A DNA stretch of 64,000 nt from positions 13,516,001 to 13,580,000 of the forward strand of contig CM057141.1 in NCBI GenBank assembly GCA_029964075.1, read 5' to 3'. This document shows, one piece after another, positions 1 through 12,298 of the stretch. How positions within the stretch are numbered: position 1 is the stretch's first letter; every line of letters begins with the position of its first letter. The position numbers and the translations under genes are program-made. The notes under the pieces were generated by a model that made no database searches, was not told the DNA's origin, and was given only the letters and a program-made list of their open reading frames with translations. The DNA comes from Patiria pectinifera (lineage: Eukaryota > Echinodermata > Asteroidea > Valvatida > Asterinidae).

Positions 1-246
1 AAATTCAAAGTAGCCTACACAATAATAGTGTTCATTGTTGCGTAACGATAAGTATGTTTAGCGTACGTATAGGAACGAGGCGGCCGTATACAATTGTCCA
101 AACAAATGAAAACAGTTGACTCATTACTGCCCGAAACATTGACTTCAATTCTGTTCGTCCATGAAGCCAAAACAGATGCACACAGCAATGTTCCAGGTTT
201 CTCCGCCTATTATTAAGACAAATTGTTTTCGAGGAGAATTCAAAGG

Positions 247-318
247 AAGCCTGATGGCCGAGTGATTAGATTCGCCATCCACGAATCACGGAGCCCGGGA
301 TCGAATCCCGTTGGTGTC
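247..318 (+). repeat. Decayed tRNA-like sequence (SINE head or pseudo-tRNA)
   Basis: An A-box-like stretch (TGGCCGAGTGATTAGATTCG) and a B-box-like stretch (GGGATCGAATCCC) are spaced as in a tRNA of the Ser/Leu class. The acceptor stem does not pair. It looks like a tRNA-derived repeat remnant, not a working tRNA gene. Confidence 0.4.
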
Positions 319-391
319 TTTTTGCTTTTCAACACACGCGTTCTATTCAGTCATTATAAGATGTTTAATTCCCCTTCGTAAAATACCAACA

Positions 392-670
392 GTACCTTAG
401 CTTAATCGGTAAGCACTGCTGCTGGTACTGTCCGCGAGTTCCAGGTTGGCACCTTCGTACAGGTTCAGGGCATGTGGTCCACTCGGAGGATCAGGGCTTA
501 GGGGCCGCCCTGTTCCTCCCTTAGCTCTTTGCTTTTACATGGTGACTGGCCCTCCGGGGTTACATGGATGGACAGGGAAGGAAGTGTGTATTGGCCGGGA
601 ACGCCGAGATCCCGGAAGAGCCCTAAGGGATTGGCTGGGGCATTGTTATGGCTCAGACCGATCCCTGAAT
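392..670 (+). repeat. Possible second tRNA-derived repeat remnant
   Basis: An A-box-like TAGCTTAATCGGTAAG occurs near 397, followed by a poor B box and about 200 bp of GC-richer sequence unlike its surroundings. It could be a SINE body. The evidence is weak. Confidence 0.2.
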
Positions 671-1627
671 GCTTGGCTAGCACATAACTTTTTGATTTTT
701 TTAGCCTGTATTTTTAAAACTTTGGTTGAATAAGTTTGATGATTACATCTGCTCGGCAGGCCTACGGTAGTATTAAAAACAAAGCAAAGGTCTATGTAAG
801 AAATCAATGAATTTTTAATAATTGACTATAATCAAACGAAGTTTTGTTCGATCAATATGACTATGCCATTATTAATGTCGCACTTTTTAATTGAAGTAAG
901 AAACGCAGTATGCAGTATTGTACCGGGCAAAAATTAAAATGAACATTGTAAATATGTGTTATGCATGTTTCAAAATAATGTTTCTTTAATTAATTTTGAA
1001 CATTCCCCAAATATATAGTTATTCGCAAAATAGGAAAACGCAATAAAACAAAGCCCCTCACCCTTAAAACTGGAAATACAAAAAAGACAAACAAAGTCAA
1101 GTGAAAAACCCCAATGTACCTTAAGGATTTATTTGGAAAATTCCATAACATGGGGCTTTTACAGACTTGCCTTTGACTGTCGGTGACATGCAGTCACGGA
1201 TCCAGAGAGGCTGGGGGGGGGGGGGTCGAAACCTTCTCCTGCTCTGAAACAATAAAGTACGTACATGTGTATCTGAATCTGACGGGCCTGAACTCCCCCT
1301 CCTCCCAACCCATCCCCAGCAAAAGTTACTAGATCCACCTCTGACGTAAGTTGGTACATTGATATGAAATGTGATATCGACTTATCACTATTTTGACCCA
1401 AGTGAAATTCTGTAACTCATGCAGGATGAAAGAATGAAATGGGGTGAGCAATTATTGTTGGAGTCCCCATTGTTGGATTATTAATGCTTACAGAATAGCG
1501 TACAAATACATCACGACGAAGCTGCCTCTGCTGTCTGTATGTTGTGCACAGGCGGCTGTTATTACCAGTATGGATTTTTGGTGGTGTCAAAGCGGTGGGT
1601 TCAAAAAATTCAAGATGTAAGGGGTTA

Positions 1628-1997
1628 GGCCAAAAAAAAAAGTCTCCGGTTTCTGGTATGGAGCTTGCCCAAAATGTGGTGAGGCGACGCGGCCCTTTTT
1701 TTTTTTTTACCTGATTTTTTTGCTTCAAATGTGCGCTGATGACTGCAAATGGTGCCCGACTAAACTTAGTGCAAATGTATGGGAGTCCAGAGAGGCCACA
1801 TAAAGCTTATTCTCGACCATAACCCAATAAAAAAACACGTTAAAATTGTGCAGTAACAGAATTCCAGTCAAACCAGTGAGTTCGGCGGTTTTGAGACATC
1901 ATCTTTCATTGGAAAAAAAACTTTTTCATTTTGCCGACGCGCATGGCTACGGCGACGCGCGCGCATACCAGAAACCGGAGACTTTTTTTGTTTGGCC
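1628..1997. mobile_element. PIF/Harbinger-like MITE 1, inserted in the satellite
   Basis: Terminal inverted repeats begin GGCCAAAAAAA and continue AGTCTCCGGTTTCTGGTATG (right end is the complement). A 3-bp TTA target duplication sits at 1625-1627 and 1998-2000. The 3-bp TTA/TAA duplication is typical of PIF/Harbinger elements. It is non-autonomous, 370 bp, with no transposase. The interior is unlike MITE 2. Confidence 0.75.
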
Positions 1998-2797
1998 TTA
2001 ACCTTACTTTTTTTTAGCAAAACTGGGCAATATAAAATGTTTATGGAAAATCTTAACCTGTAAGGGGTTAACCTTGCATTTTTAGCAAAACTGGGCAATA
2101 TCAGATTTGTATAAAAAATCTAAAATTGTAAGGGGTTAACCTTGAATTTTTAGCAAAATTTGGCAATACCAGATTTTTATAAAAAATCTAAAATTGTAAG
2201 GGGTTATCCTTGCATTTTTAGCAAAACTGGGCCAAATGAGATGTTTCTGAAAAATTCCAGATGTACGGGATTAACCTTGCTTTTTTAGCAAAACTGGGCA
2301 ATATCAGATTTTTATGAAAAATCTAAAATTGTATTAGCAAAACTGGGCAATATCAGATTTTTATGAAAATCTAAAATTGTAAGGGGTTAACATTGCATTT
2401 TTATCAAAACTGGGAAATATCAGATTTGTATGAAAAATCTAAAATTGTAAGGGGTTAACTTTGCATTTTTAGCAAACTGGGCAATATCAGATTTGTATGA
2501 AAAAAATTCATATTGTAAGGGGTTATCCTTGCATTTTTAGCAAAATTTGGCAATATCAGATTTTTATGAAAAATCTAAAATTGTAAGGGGTTAACCTTGC
2601 ATTTTTAGCAAAACTGGGCAATATCAGATTTTTATGGAAAATCTCAAATTGTAATGGGTGAACCTTGCATTTGTAGCAAAATTGGGCAATATCAGATTTG
2701 TATGAAAAATCTAAAATTGTAAGGGGTTAACTTTGCATTTTTAGCAAAACTGGGCAAAATGAGATGTTTCTGAAAAATTCCAGATGTACGGGATTAA

Positions 2798-3108
2798 GGC
2801 CAAAAAAAATAAGTCGGTCTCTGGTCAGCGCGCGCGTCGATTTTAATCATGTGCGTCGATCTTTTTTTTCCAAAATGTTCCGCGGTAGCACCAACAGCGC
2901 CCTCTATTTCCGCACCTCCTCAATTTTTTTAACCAAAGCACCAAGGCAAATTATGGAGGACACAATGTACATGAGGACACTAAAAAAGCAAAATAGTACC
3001 CCACCTTCCAAGCTTGAAGAAAAGAAAGAAAAAAAAAAAATAAAGCCGCGTGGCCGCGTCAATTCCGGAACTTTGGTCCGACCAGAGACCGAATAATTTT
3101 TTTTGGCC
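2798..3108. mobile_element. PIF/Harbinger-like MITE 2, inserted in the satellite
   Basis: Ends begin GGCCAAAAAAAATAAGTCGG and continue TCTCTGGTC, with TAA duplications at 2795-2797 and 3109-3111. The ends are related to MITE 1 but the 311-bp interior differs, so the two are members of one family or users of the same transposase. Confidence 0.75.
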
Positions 3109-3215
3109 TAACCTTGCTTTTTTAGCAAAACAAGGCGATATCAGATTTGTATGAAAAAAATTCAAATTGTAAGGGGTTATCCTTGCATTTTTAGCAAAAT
3201 TTGGCAATATCAGAT

Positions 3216-3280
3216 CAAGGTTAACCCCTTACAATTTTAGATTTTTATGAAAAATCTAAAATTGTAAGGGGTTAACCTTG
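3216..3280. repeat. Perfect 31-bp-arm palindrome in the satellite
   Basis: Left arm 3216-3246 and right arm 3250-3280 are exact reverse complements separated by ATG. Both are satellite sequence, so one monomer fragment is inverted here against its neighbour. Confidence 0.9.
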
Positions 3281-4979
3281 CATTTTTAGCAAAACTGGGC
3301 AAAATGAGATGTTTCTGAAAAATTCCAGATGTACGGGATTAACCTTGTTTTTTTAGCAAAACAAGGCAATATCAGATTTGTATAAAAAAAATTCAAATTG
3401 TAAGGGGTTATCCTTGCATTTTTAGCAAAATTTGGCAATATCAGTTTTTTAAGAAAAATCTAACATTGTAAGGGGTTCACCTTGCATTTTTAGCAAAACT
3501 GGGCAAAATGAGATGTTTCTGAAAAATTCCAGATGTACGAGTTTAACCTTGTTTTTTTAGCAAAACAACCCAATATCAGATTTGTATGAAATAATTTCAA
3601 ATTGTAAGGGGTTATCCTTGCATTTTTAGCAAAATCTGGCAATATCAGATTTTTATGAAAAATCACAAATTGTAAGGGGTTAACCTTGCATTTTTTGGAA
3701 AATCTGGGAAAATCCGATGTTTCTGGAAAATTATCCTTGCATTTTTAGCAAAATTGGGTAATATCAGATATTTATGAAATATCTAAATTTGTAAGGGGTT
3801 AACCTTTCATTTTTAGCAAAACTGGGCAATATCAGATTTGTATGAAAAATTTCAAATTGTAAGGGGTGAACCTTGCTTTTTTTTAGCAAAATTGGGCAAA
3901 ATCAGATGATTCTGGAAAATTGCAGACGTAAGGGGTTAACCTTGCATATTTTAGCAAAATTGGGAAAATGAGATGTTTCTGAAGAATTCCAGATGTAAGG
4001 GATTAACCTTGCTTTTTTAGCAATACTGGGCAATATCAGATTTTTTATGAAAAATCTAAAATTGTGAGGGGTGAACTTTGCTTTTTTAAAGCAAAATTGG
4101 GCAAATCAGATGTTTCTGGAAAATTGCAGATTGTAAAGGGTTAACCTTGCTTTTTTAGCAAAATTGGGCAATATCAGATTTTTATGAAAAATCTAAAATT
4201 GTAAAGGGTTATCCTTGAATTTTTAGCAAAATTTGGCAATATCAGATTTTTATGGAAAATCTAAAAATTGTAAGGGGTTAACCTTGTATTTTTTTGCAAA
4301 ATCGGGCAATATCAGATTTGTATGAAAAATCTCAAATAATAAGGGGTTAACCTTGCATTTTTAGCAAAATTGGGCAAAATCAGATGTTTCTGAAAAATTC
4401 CATTTGTAAGGGGTTAACCTTGCTTGTTTAAGCAAAACTGGGCAATATCAGATGTTTCTGAAAAATAACAAATTGTAAGGGGTTAACCTTGCATTTTTAG
4501 CAAAATTGGGCAATATCAGATTTTTATGAAAAATCTAAAGTTGTAAGGGGTTGACCTTGCTTTATTAGTAAAATTGGGCCGCGGCAAAATTAGATGTTTC
4601 TGAAAAATTCCAATTGTAAGGGGTTAACCTTGCATTTTTATCAAAATTGGGCAGTATCAGATTTTTATGGAAAATCTCAAATTGTAATGGGTGAACCTTG
4701 CATTTTTAGCAAAATTGAGCAATATCAGATTTTTATGAAAAATCTCAAATTGTAAGGGGTGAACCTTGCATTTTTAGCAAAATTGGGCAAAATGAGATGT
4801 TTCTGAAAAAATCCAGATATGTAAGGGATTAACCTTGCATTTTTAGCAAAATTGGGCAATATCAGATTTTTATGAAAAATGTCAAATTGTAAGGGGTTAA
4901 CCTTGCATTTTTAGCAAAAATGGGCAAATGAGATGTTTCTGAAACATTTCAAATTGTAAGGGGTTAACCTTGCATTTTT

Positions 4980-7900
4980 AGCAAAAAAACGCAATATCAG
5001 ATTTGTATGAAAAAATTCAAATTGTAAGGGGTTATCCTTGCATTTTAAGCAAAACTGGGCAATATCAGATTTTTATGAAAAATTTCAAATTTTAAGGGGT
5101 TAACCTTGCATTTGTAGCAAAACTGGGCAAAATTCGAATTTAATGAAAAATCTGAAATTGTAAGGGGTTAACCTTGCATTTGTAGCAAAATTGGGCAAAA
5201 CTATATTTTTATGAAAAATCTAAAATTGTAAGGGGTTGACCTTGCATTTTTAGCAAAATTGGGCAAAATCAGATGTTTCTGAAAAATTCCAGATGTAAGG
5301 GATTAACTTTGCTTTTTTAGCAAAACTGGGCAATATCAGATTTTTATGAAAAATTTCAAATTGTAAGGGGTTAACCTTGCATTTTTAGCAAAACTGGGCA
5401 ATATCAGATTTTTATGGAAAATCTCAAATCGTAAGGGGTTAACCTTGCATTTTTAGCAAAACTGGGCAATATCAGATTTTTATGAAAAATTTCAAATTGT
5501 AAGGGGTTGACCTTGCATTTTTAGCAAAAATTGGCAATATGAAATTTTTATGAAAAATCTAAAATTGTAAGGGGTTAACCTTGCATTTTTAGCAAAACTG
5601 GGCAATATCAGATTTTTATGGAAAATCTCAAATTGTGAGGGGTTAACCTTGTATTTGTAGCAAAATTGGGCAATATCAGATTTGTATGAAAAATCTAAAA
5701 TTGTAAGGGGTTAACCTTGCATTTTTAGCAAAACTGGGCAAAATGAGATGTTTCTGAGAAATTCCAGATGTACGGGATTAACCTTGCATTTTTAGCAAAA
5801 CTGGTCATCATCAGATTTGTATGAAAAATCTAAAATTGTAAGGGGTTAACCTTGCATTTTTAGCAAAACTGGGCAAAATGAGATGTTTCTGAGAAATTCC
5901 AGATGTACGGGATTAACCTTGCATTTTTAGCAAAAAAACGCAATATCAGATTTGTATGAAAAAATTCAAATTGTAAGGGGTTATCCTTGCATTTTAAGCA
6001 AAATTGGGCAATATCAGATTTTTATGAAAAATCTAAAATTGTAAGGGGTTAACTTTGCATTTTTAGCAAAACTGGGCAATTACAGATTTTTATGGAAAAT
6101 CTCAAATTGTAAGGGGTTAACCTTGCATTTGTAGCAAAATTGGGCAATATCAGATTTGTATGAAAAATCTAAAATTGTAAGGGGTAAACCTTGCATTTTT
6201 AGCAAAACTGGGCAATATCAGATGTTTCTGAAAAATTCCAGATGTAAGGGATTAACTTTGCTTTTTTAGCAAAACTGGGCAATATCAGATTTTTATGAAA
6301 AATTTCAAATTGTAAGGGGTTGACCTTGCATTTTTAGCAAAAATTGGCAATATGAAATTTTTATGAAAAATCTAAAATTGTAAGGGGTTAACCTTGCATT
6401 TTTAGCAAAACTGGGCAATATCAGATTTTTATGGAAAATCTCAAATTGTGAGGGGTTAACCTTGTATTTGTAGCAAAATTGGGCAATATCAGATTTGTAT
6501 GAAAAATCTAAAATTGTAAGGGGTTAACCTTGCATTTTTAGCAAAACTGGGCAAAATGAGATGTTTCTGAGAAATTCCAGATGTACGGGATTAACCTTGC
6601 ATTTTTAGCAAAACTGGTCATCATCAGATTTGTATGAAAAATCTAAAATTGTAAGGGGTTAACCTTGCATTTTTAGCAAAACTGGGCAAAATGAGATGTT
6701 TCTGAGAAATTCCAGATGTACGGGATTAACCTTGCATTTTTAGCAAAAAAACGCAATATCAGATTTGTATGAAAAAATTCAAATTGTAAGGGGTTATCCT
6801 TGCATTTTAAGCAAAATTGGGCAATATCAGATTTTTATGAAAAATCTAAAATTGTAAGGGGTTAACTTTGCATTTTTAGCAAAACTGGGCAATTACAGAT
6901 TTTTATGGAAAATCTCAAATTGTAAGGGGTTAACCTTGCATTTGTAGCAAAATTGGGCAATATCAGATTTGTATGAAAAATCTAAAATTGTAAGGGGTAA
7001 ACCTTGCATTTTTAGCAAAACTGGGCAATATCAGATGTTTCTGAAAAATTCCAGATGTAAGGGATTAACTTTGCTTTTTTAGCAAAACTGGGCAATATCA
7101 GATTTTTATGAAAAATTTCAAATTGTAAGGGGTTAACCTTGCATTTTTAGCAAAATTGGGCAGTATCAGATTTTTATGGAAAATCTCAAATTGTAAGGGG
7201 TCAACCTTGCTTTTTTTGGGGCAAAACTGGGCAATATCAGATTTTTATGAAAAATTTCAAATTTTAAGGGGTTAACCTTGCATTTTTAGCAAAAATTGGC
7301 AATATGAAATTTTTATGAAAAATCTAAAATTGTAAGGGGTTAACCTTGCATTTTTAGCAAAACTGGGCAATATCAGATTTTTATGGAAAATCTCAAATTG
7401 TGAGGGGTTAACCTTGTATTTGTAGCAAAATTGGGCAATATCAGATTTGTATGAAAAATCTAAAATTGTAAGGGGTTAACCTTGCATTTTTAGCAAAACT
7501 GGGCAAAATGAGATGTTTCTGAGAAATTCCAGATGTACGGGATTAACCTTGCATTTTTAGCAAAACTGGTCATCATCAGATTTGTATGAAAAATCTAAAA
7601 TTGTAAGGGGTTAACCTTGCATTTTTAGCAAAACTGGGCAAAATGAGATGTTTCTGAGAAATTCCAGATGTACGGGATTAACCTTGCATTTTTAGCAAAA
7701 AAACGCAATATCAGATTTGTATGAAAAAATTCAAATTGTAAGGGGTTATCCTTGCATTTTAAGCAAAATTGGGCAATATCAGATTTTTATGAAAAATCTA
7801 AAATTGTAAGGGGTTAACTTTGCATTTTTAGCAAAACTGGGCAATTACAGATTTTTATGGAAAATCTCAAATTGTAAGGGGTTAACCTTGCATTTGTAGC

Positions 7901-9840
7901 AAAATTGGGCAATATCAGATTTGTATGAAAAATCTAAAATTGTAAGGGGTAAACCTTGCATTTTTAGCAAAACTGGGCAATATCAGATGTTTCTGAAAAA
8001 TTCCAGATGTAAGGGATTAACTTTGCTTTTTTAGCAAAACTGGGCAATATCAGATTTTTATGAAAAATTTCAAATTGTAAGGGGTTAACCTTGCATTTTT
8101 AGCAAAACTGGGCAATATCAGATGTTTATGGAAAATCTCAAATTGTAAGGGGTTAACCTTGCATTTGTAGCAAAATTGGGCAATATCAGATTTTTCTGGA
8201 AAATTGCAGATTGTAAGGGGTTAACCTTGCTTTTTTAGCAAAACTGGGCAATATCAGATTTTTATGGAAAATTGCAAATTGTAAGGGGTGAACCTTGCCT
8301 TTTTAGCAAAATTGGGCAATTATATCAGATTTGTATGAAAAATCTAAAACTGTAAGGGGTTAACCTTGCATTTTTAGCAAAACTGGGCAAAATGAGATGT
8401 TTCTGAAAAATTCCAGATGTACGGGATTAACCTTGCTTTTTAGCAAAACTGGGAAATATCAGATTTTTATGAAAAATCTAAAATTGTAAGGGGTTAACAT
8501 TGCATTTTTATCAAAACTGGGAAATATCAGATTCTTATGAAAAATCTAAAATTGTAAGGGATTAACCTTGAATTTTTAGCAAACTGGGCAATATCAGATT
8601 TGTATGAAAAAATTTAAAAATTGTAAGGGGTTATCCTTGCATTTTTAGCAAAATTTGGCAATATCAGATTTTTATGAAAAATCTAAAATTGTAAGGGGTT
8701 AACCTTGCATTGTTAGAAAAACTGGGCAATATCAGATTTTTATGGAAAATCTCAAATTGTAAGGGGTTAACCTTGCATTTGTAGCAAAACTGGGAAATAT
8801 CAGATTTTTATGAAAAATCTAAAATTGTAAGGGGTTAACCTTGCATTTTTAGCAAAACTGGTCATCATCAGATTTGTATGAAAAATCTAAAATTGTAAGG
8901 GGTTAACCTTGCATTTTTAGCAAAACTGGGCAAAATGAGATGTTTCTGAGAAATTCCAGATGTACGGGATTAACCTTGCATTTTTAGCAAAAAAACGCAA
9001 TATCAGATTTGTATGAAAAAATTCAAATTGTAAGGGGTTATCCTTGCATTTTAAGCAAAATTGGGCAATATCAGATTTTTATGAAAAATCTAAAATTGTA
9101 AGGGGTTAACTTTGCATTTTTAGCAAAACTGGGCAATTACAGATTTTTATGGAAAATCTCAAATTGTAAGGGGTTAACCTTGCATTTGTAGCAAAATTGG
9201 GCAATATCAGATTTGTATGAAAAATCTAAAATTGTAAGGGGTAAACCTTGCATTTTTAGCAAAACTGGGCAATATCAGATGTTTCTGAAAAATTCCAGAT
9301 GTAAGGGATTAACTTTGCTTTTTTAGCAAAACTGGGCAATATCAGATTTTTATGAAAAATTTCAAATTGTAAGGGGTTGACCTTGCATTTTTAGCAAAAA
9401 TTGGCAATATGAAATTTTTATGAAAAATCTAAAATTGTAAGGGGTTAACCTTGCATTTTTAGCAAAACTGGGCAATATCAGATTTTTATGGAAAATCTCA
9501 AATTGTGAGGGGTTAACCTTGTATTTGTAGCAAAATTGGGCAATATCAGATTTGTATGAAAAATCTAAAATTGTAAGGGGTTAACCTTGCATTTTTAGCA
9601 AAACTGGGCAAAATGAGATGTTTCTGAGAAATTCCAGATGTACGGGATTAACCTTGCATTTTTAGCAAAAAAACGCAATATCAGATTTGTATGAAAAAAT
9701 TCAAATTGTAAGGGGTTATCCTTGCATTTTTAGCAAAATTTGGCAATATCAGATTTTTATGAAAAATCTAAAATTGTAAGGGGTTAACTTTGCATTTTTA
9801 GCAAAACTGGGCAATTACAGATTTTTATGGAAAATCTCAA
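4980..9840 (+). repeat. Higher-order repeat domain inside the satellite
   Basis: Diagnostic variants recur in fixed order. GCAAAAAAACGCAATATC lies at about 5930, 6743, 7694, 8987 and 9664. CTGGTCATCATCAG lies at 5801, 6614, 7566 and 8859. GGCAATTACAG lies near 6079, 6891, 7843, 9135 and 9813. Spacings of about 813, 952, 1293 and 677 bp equal 12, 14, 19 and 10 monomers, so multi-monomer blocks were copied recently. Confidence 0.88.
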
Positions 9841-10320
9841 ATTGTAAGGGGTTAACCTTGCATTTTAGCAAAATTGGGCAAAATGAGATGTTTCTGAAAA
9901 ATTCCACATGAAAGGCGTTAACTTTGCATTTTTAGCAAAATTGGGCAATATCAGATTTTTATGAAAAATCTAAAATAATAAGGGGTTAACCTTGCATTTT
10001 AGCAAAATTGGGCAAAATCAGATGCTTCTGAAAAATTCCATTCGTAAGGGGTTAACCTTGCTTTTTTAAGCAAAACTGGGCAATATCAGATTTTTATGAA
10101 AAATCTAAAATAATAAGGGGTTAACCTTGCATTTTAGCAAAATTGGGCAAAATCAGATGCTTCTGAAAAATTCCATTCGTAAGGGGTTAACCTTGCTTTT
10201 TTAAGCAAAACTGGGCAATATCAGATTTTTATGAAAAATTTCCAATTGTAAGGTGTTAACCTTGCATTTTTAGCAAAATTGGGCAAAATCAGATGTTTCT
10301 GAAAAATTCCAGATGTAAGG

Positions 10321-12085
10321 AATTTTTAAAAAAATTTCATAAAAATCTGATATTGCCCAGCTTTGCTAAAACAGCAAAGTTAATCCCTTACATCTGGAAT
10401 TTTTCAAAAACATCTCATTTTACCAAATTTTGCTAAAAATGCAAGGTTAACCCCTTACAATTTTAGATTTTTCATAAAAATCTGATAGTGCCCAATTTTG
10501 CTAAAAATGCAAGGTTCACCCCTTACAATTTGAGATTTTCCATAAAAATCTGATATTGCCCAGTTTTGCTAAAAAAGCAAGGTTAACCCCTTACAATCTG
10601 CAATTTTCCAGAAACATCTGATTTGCCCAATTTTGCAACAAAAAAAAGCAAGGTTAACCCCTCATAATTTAAGATTTTTCATAAAAATCTGATATTGCCC
10701 AACTTTGCTCAAAATGCAAGGTTAACCCCTTACAATTTGAAAATTTTCATAAAAATCTGATATTGCCCAGTTTTGCTAAAAATGCAAGGTTAACCCCTTA
10801 CAATTTGTGATTTTTCATAAAACTCTGATATTGCCTAATTTTGCTAAAGATGCAAGGTTAACCGTTACAATTTGAATTTTTTCATAAAAATCTGATTATG
10901 CCCAATTTTGCTGAAAATGCAAGGTTAACCCCTTACAATTTTAGATTTTTCATACCAATCTGATATTGCCAAATTTTGCTAAAAAAACAAGGTTAACCCC
11001 TTACAATTTTAGATTTTCCATAAAAATCTGATATTGCCAAATTTTGCTAAAAATGCAAGGTTAAACCCTTATAATTTTAGATTTTTGATAAAAATCTGAT
11101 ATTGCCCAATTTTGCTAAAAATGCAAAGTTAACCCCTTACAATTTGAGATTTTTTAATCTGATATTGCCCAGTTTTGCTAAAAAACAGCAAGGTTAACCC
11201 CTTACATCTGAAATTTTTCAGAAACAGCTCATTTGACCAATTTTGCTAAAAAATGCAAGGTTCACCCCTTACAATTTGAGATTTTCCTTAAAAATCGGAT
11301 ATTGCCCAGTTTTGCTAAAAAAGCAAGGTTAACCCCTTACATCTGGAACTTTTCAGAAAAATCTCATTTTGCCCAATTTTGCTTAAATATGCAAGGCTCA
11401 CCTCTTCCAATTTGAAATTTTTCAGAAACATCTAATGTTGCCCAATTTTATTCAAAAAGTAAGGTTTACCCCTTACATCTGAAATTTTTCAGAAACATAT
11501 AATTTTGCCCAATTTTTCTAAATATACAAATCTGATTTTGCCCAATTTTACTAAAAAAGCAAGGTTAACACCTTACAATCTGAAATTTTCCATAAACATC
11601 TGATTTTGCACTATTTTGCTAAAAAAAAAGCAAGGTTAACCCCTTATACAATTTGAAATGTCTCATAAACATTTAATTTTGCCCAATTTTACTCAAAAAA
11701 CAAGGTTAACCCCTTACATCTGGAACTTTTCAGAAAAATCTCATTTTGCCCAGTTTTGCTAAAAAATGCAAGGTTAACCTTTTACAATTTTAGATTTTTC
11801 ATACAAAAAACCTGATTTTGCCCAATTTTGATAAAAATGCAAGGTTTTTTGCTAATTTGAAATTGCTCCTAAACATTTAATTTTGCCCAATTTTACCTGA
11901 AACCCCTTACATCTGGAATTTTTCAGAAACATCTGATTTGGCCCAATTCTGCTAAAATATGCAAGGTTAACCCCTTCAATTTTAGATTTCTCATAAAAAT
12001 CTGATTCTGCCCAATGTTGCTAAAAATGCAAGGTTAACCCCTTACAATTTCAGATTTTTCATAAAAATCTGATTTTGCCCAATTT
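10321..12085 (-). repeat. Inverted arm of the satellite array
   Basis: From about 10321 the same monomer appears as its reverse complement (GCAAGGTTAACCCCTTACAA). The arm holds about 26 monomers, more diverged and with more indels than the plus arm, and without the higher-order pattern. Confidence 0.92.
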
Positions 12086-12298
12086 CATTACTAACACATT
12101 GTCGTAAAAGTTGGTATCTGAAAATGTCTATGCAAAACCCCCTACACCGGGGGTTTGTGTAGAAAATATCAGACGGTTATTTATTACTCCCCATCACGTT
12201 CAATTAACTTCGGCAGCGACCGCAAGCCCCATTTGAAAGAAGAAGTTAAGACCGGATCAAGGTACTGTACCAACTTTTACGACAACGTGCTGGTAATG
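12086..12298. mobile_element. Short inverted-repeat element at the satellite border
   Basis: About 30-bp ends match with three mismatches: CATTACTAACACATTGTCGT then AAAAGTTGGTA, complemented at 12269-12298. The interior holds a GC-rich hairpin (CCCCCTACACCGGGGG). No clear target duplication. The element marks the end of the array. Confidence 0.65.

Larger units (their letters stand above)
1..1599. other. Intergenic region, no gene seen
   Basis: AT-rich apart from a GC-richer patch at about 400-670. Open frames here show no recognisable domain. It contains two decayed tRNA-like segments and a G-run near 1212-1225. Confidence 0.5.
1600..12085 (+). repeat. 68-bp AT-rich satellite array (about 140 monomers)
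   Basis: The monomer can be read as GTAAGGGGTTAACCTTGCAT, TTTTAGCAAAACTGGGCAAT, ATCAGATTTTTATGAAAAAT and CTAAAATT, 68 bp in all. It contains two small palindromes, GGTTAACC and AGATTTTT/AAAAATCT. A second subfamily carries GAGATGTTTCTGAAAAATTCC and ACGGGATTAA. The array starts near 1600 (first unit broken by a MITE) and ends near 12085. From 10321 onward it runs in the opposite orientation. It is not coding. The copy number is my estimate from length. Confidence 0.95.

Noticed and set aside
247-318. Functional tRNA gene
   Set aside because: Boxes are present but the acceptor stem does not pair and there is no clean cloverleaf.
446-733. 95-codon plus-strand open frame in a GC-richer patch
   Set aside because: No domain, splice or codon signal that I recognise; probably part of a decayed repeat.
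1600-12085. Possible CRISPR-like array
   Set aside because: The units are contiguous 68-bp monomers without unique spacers, in a eukaryotic context with satellite-type higher-order structure.
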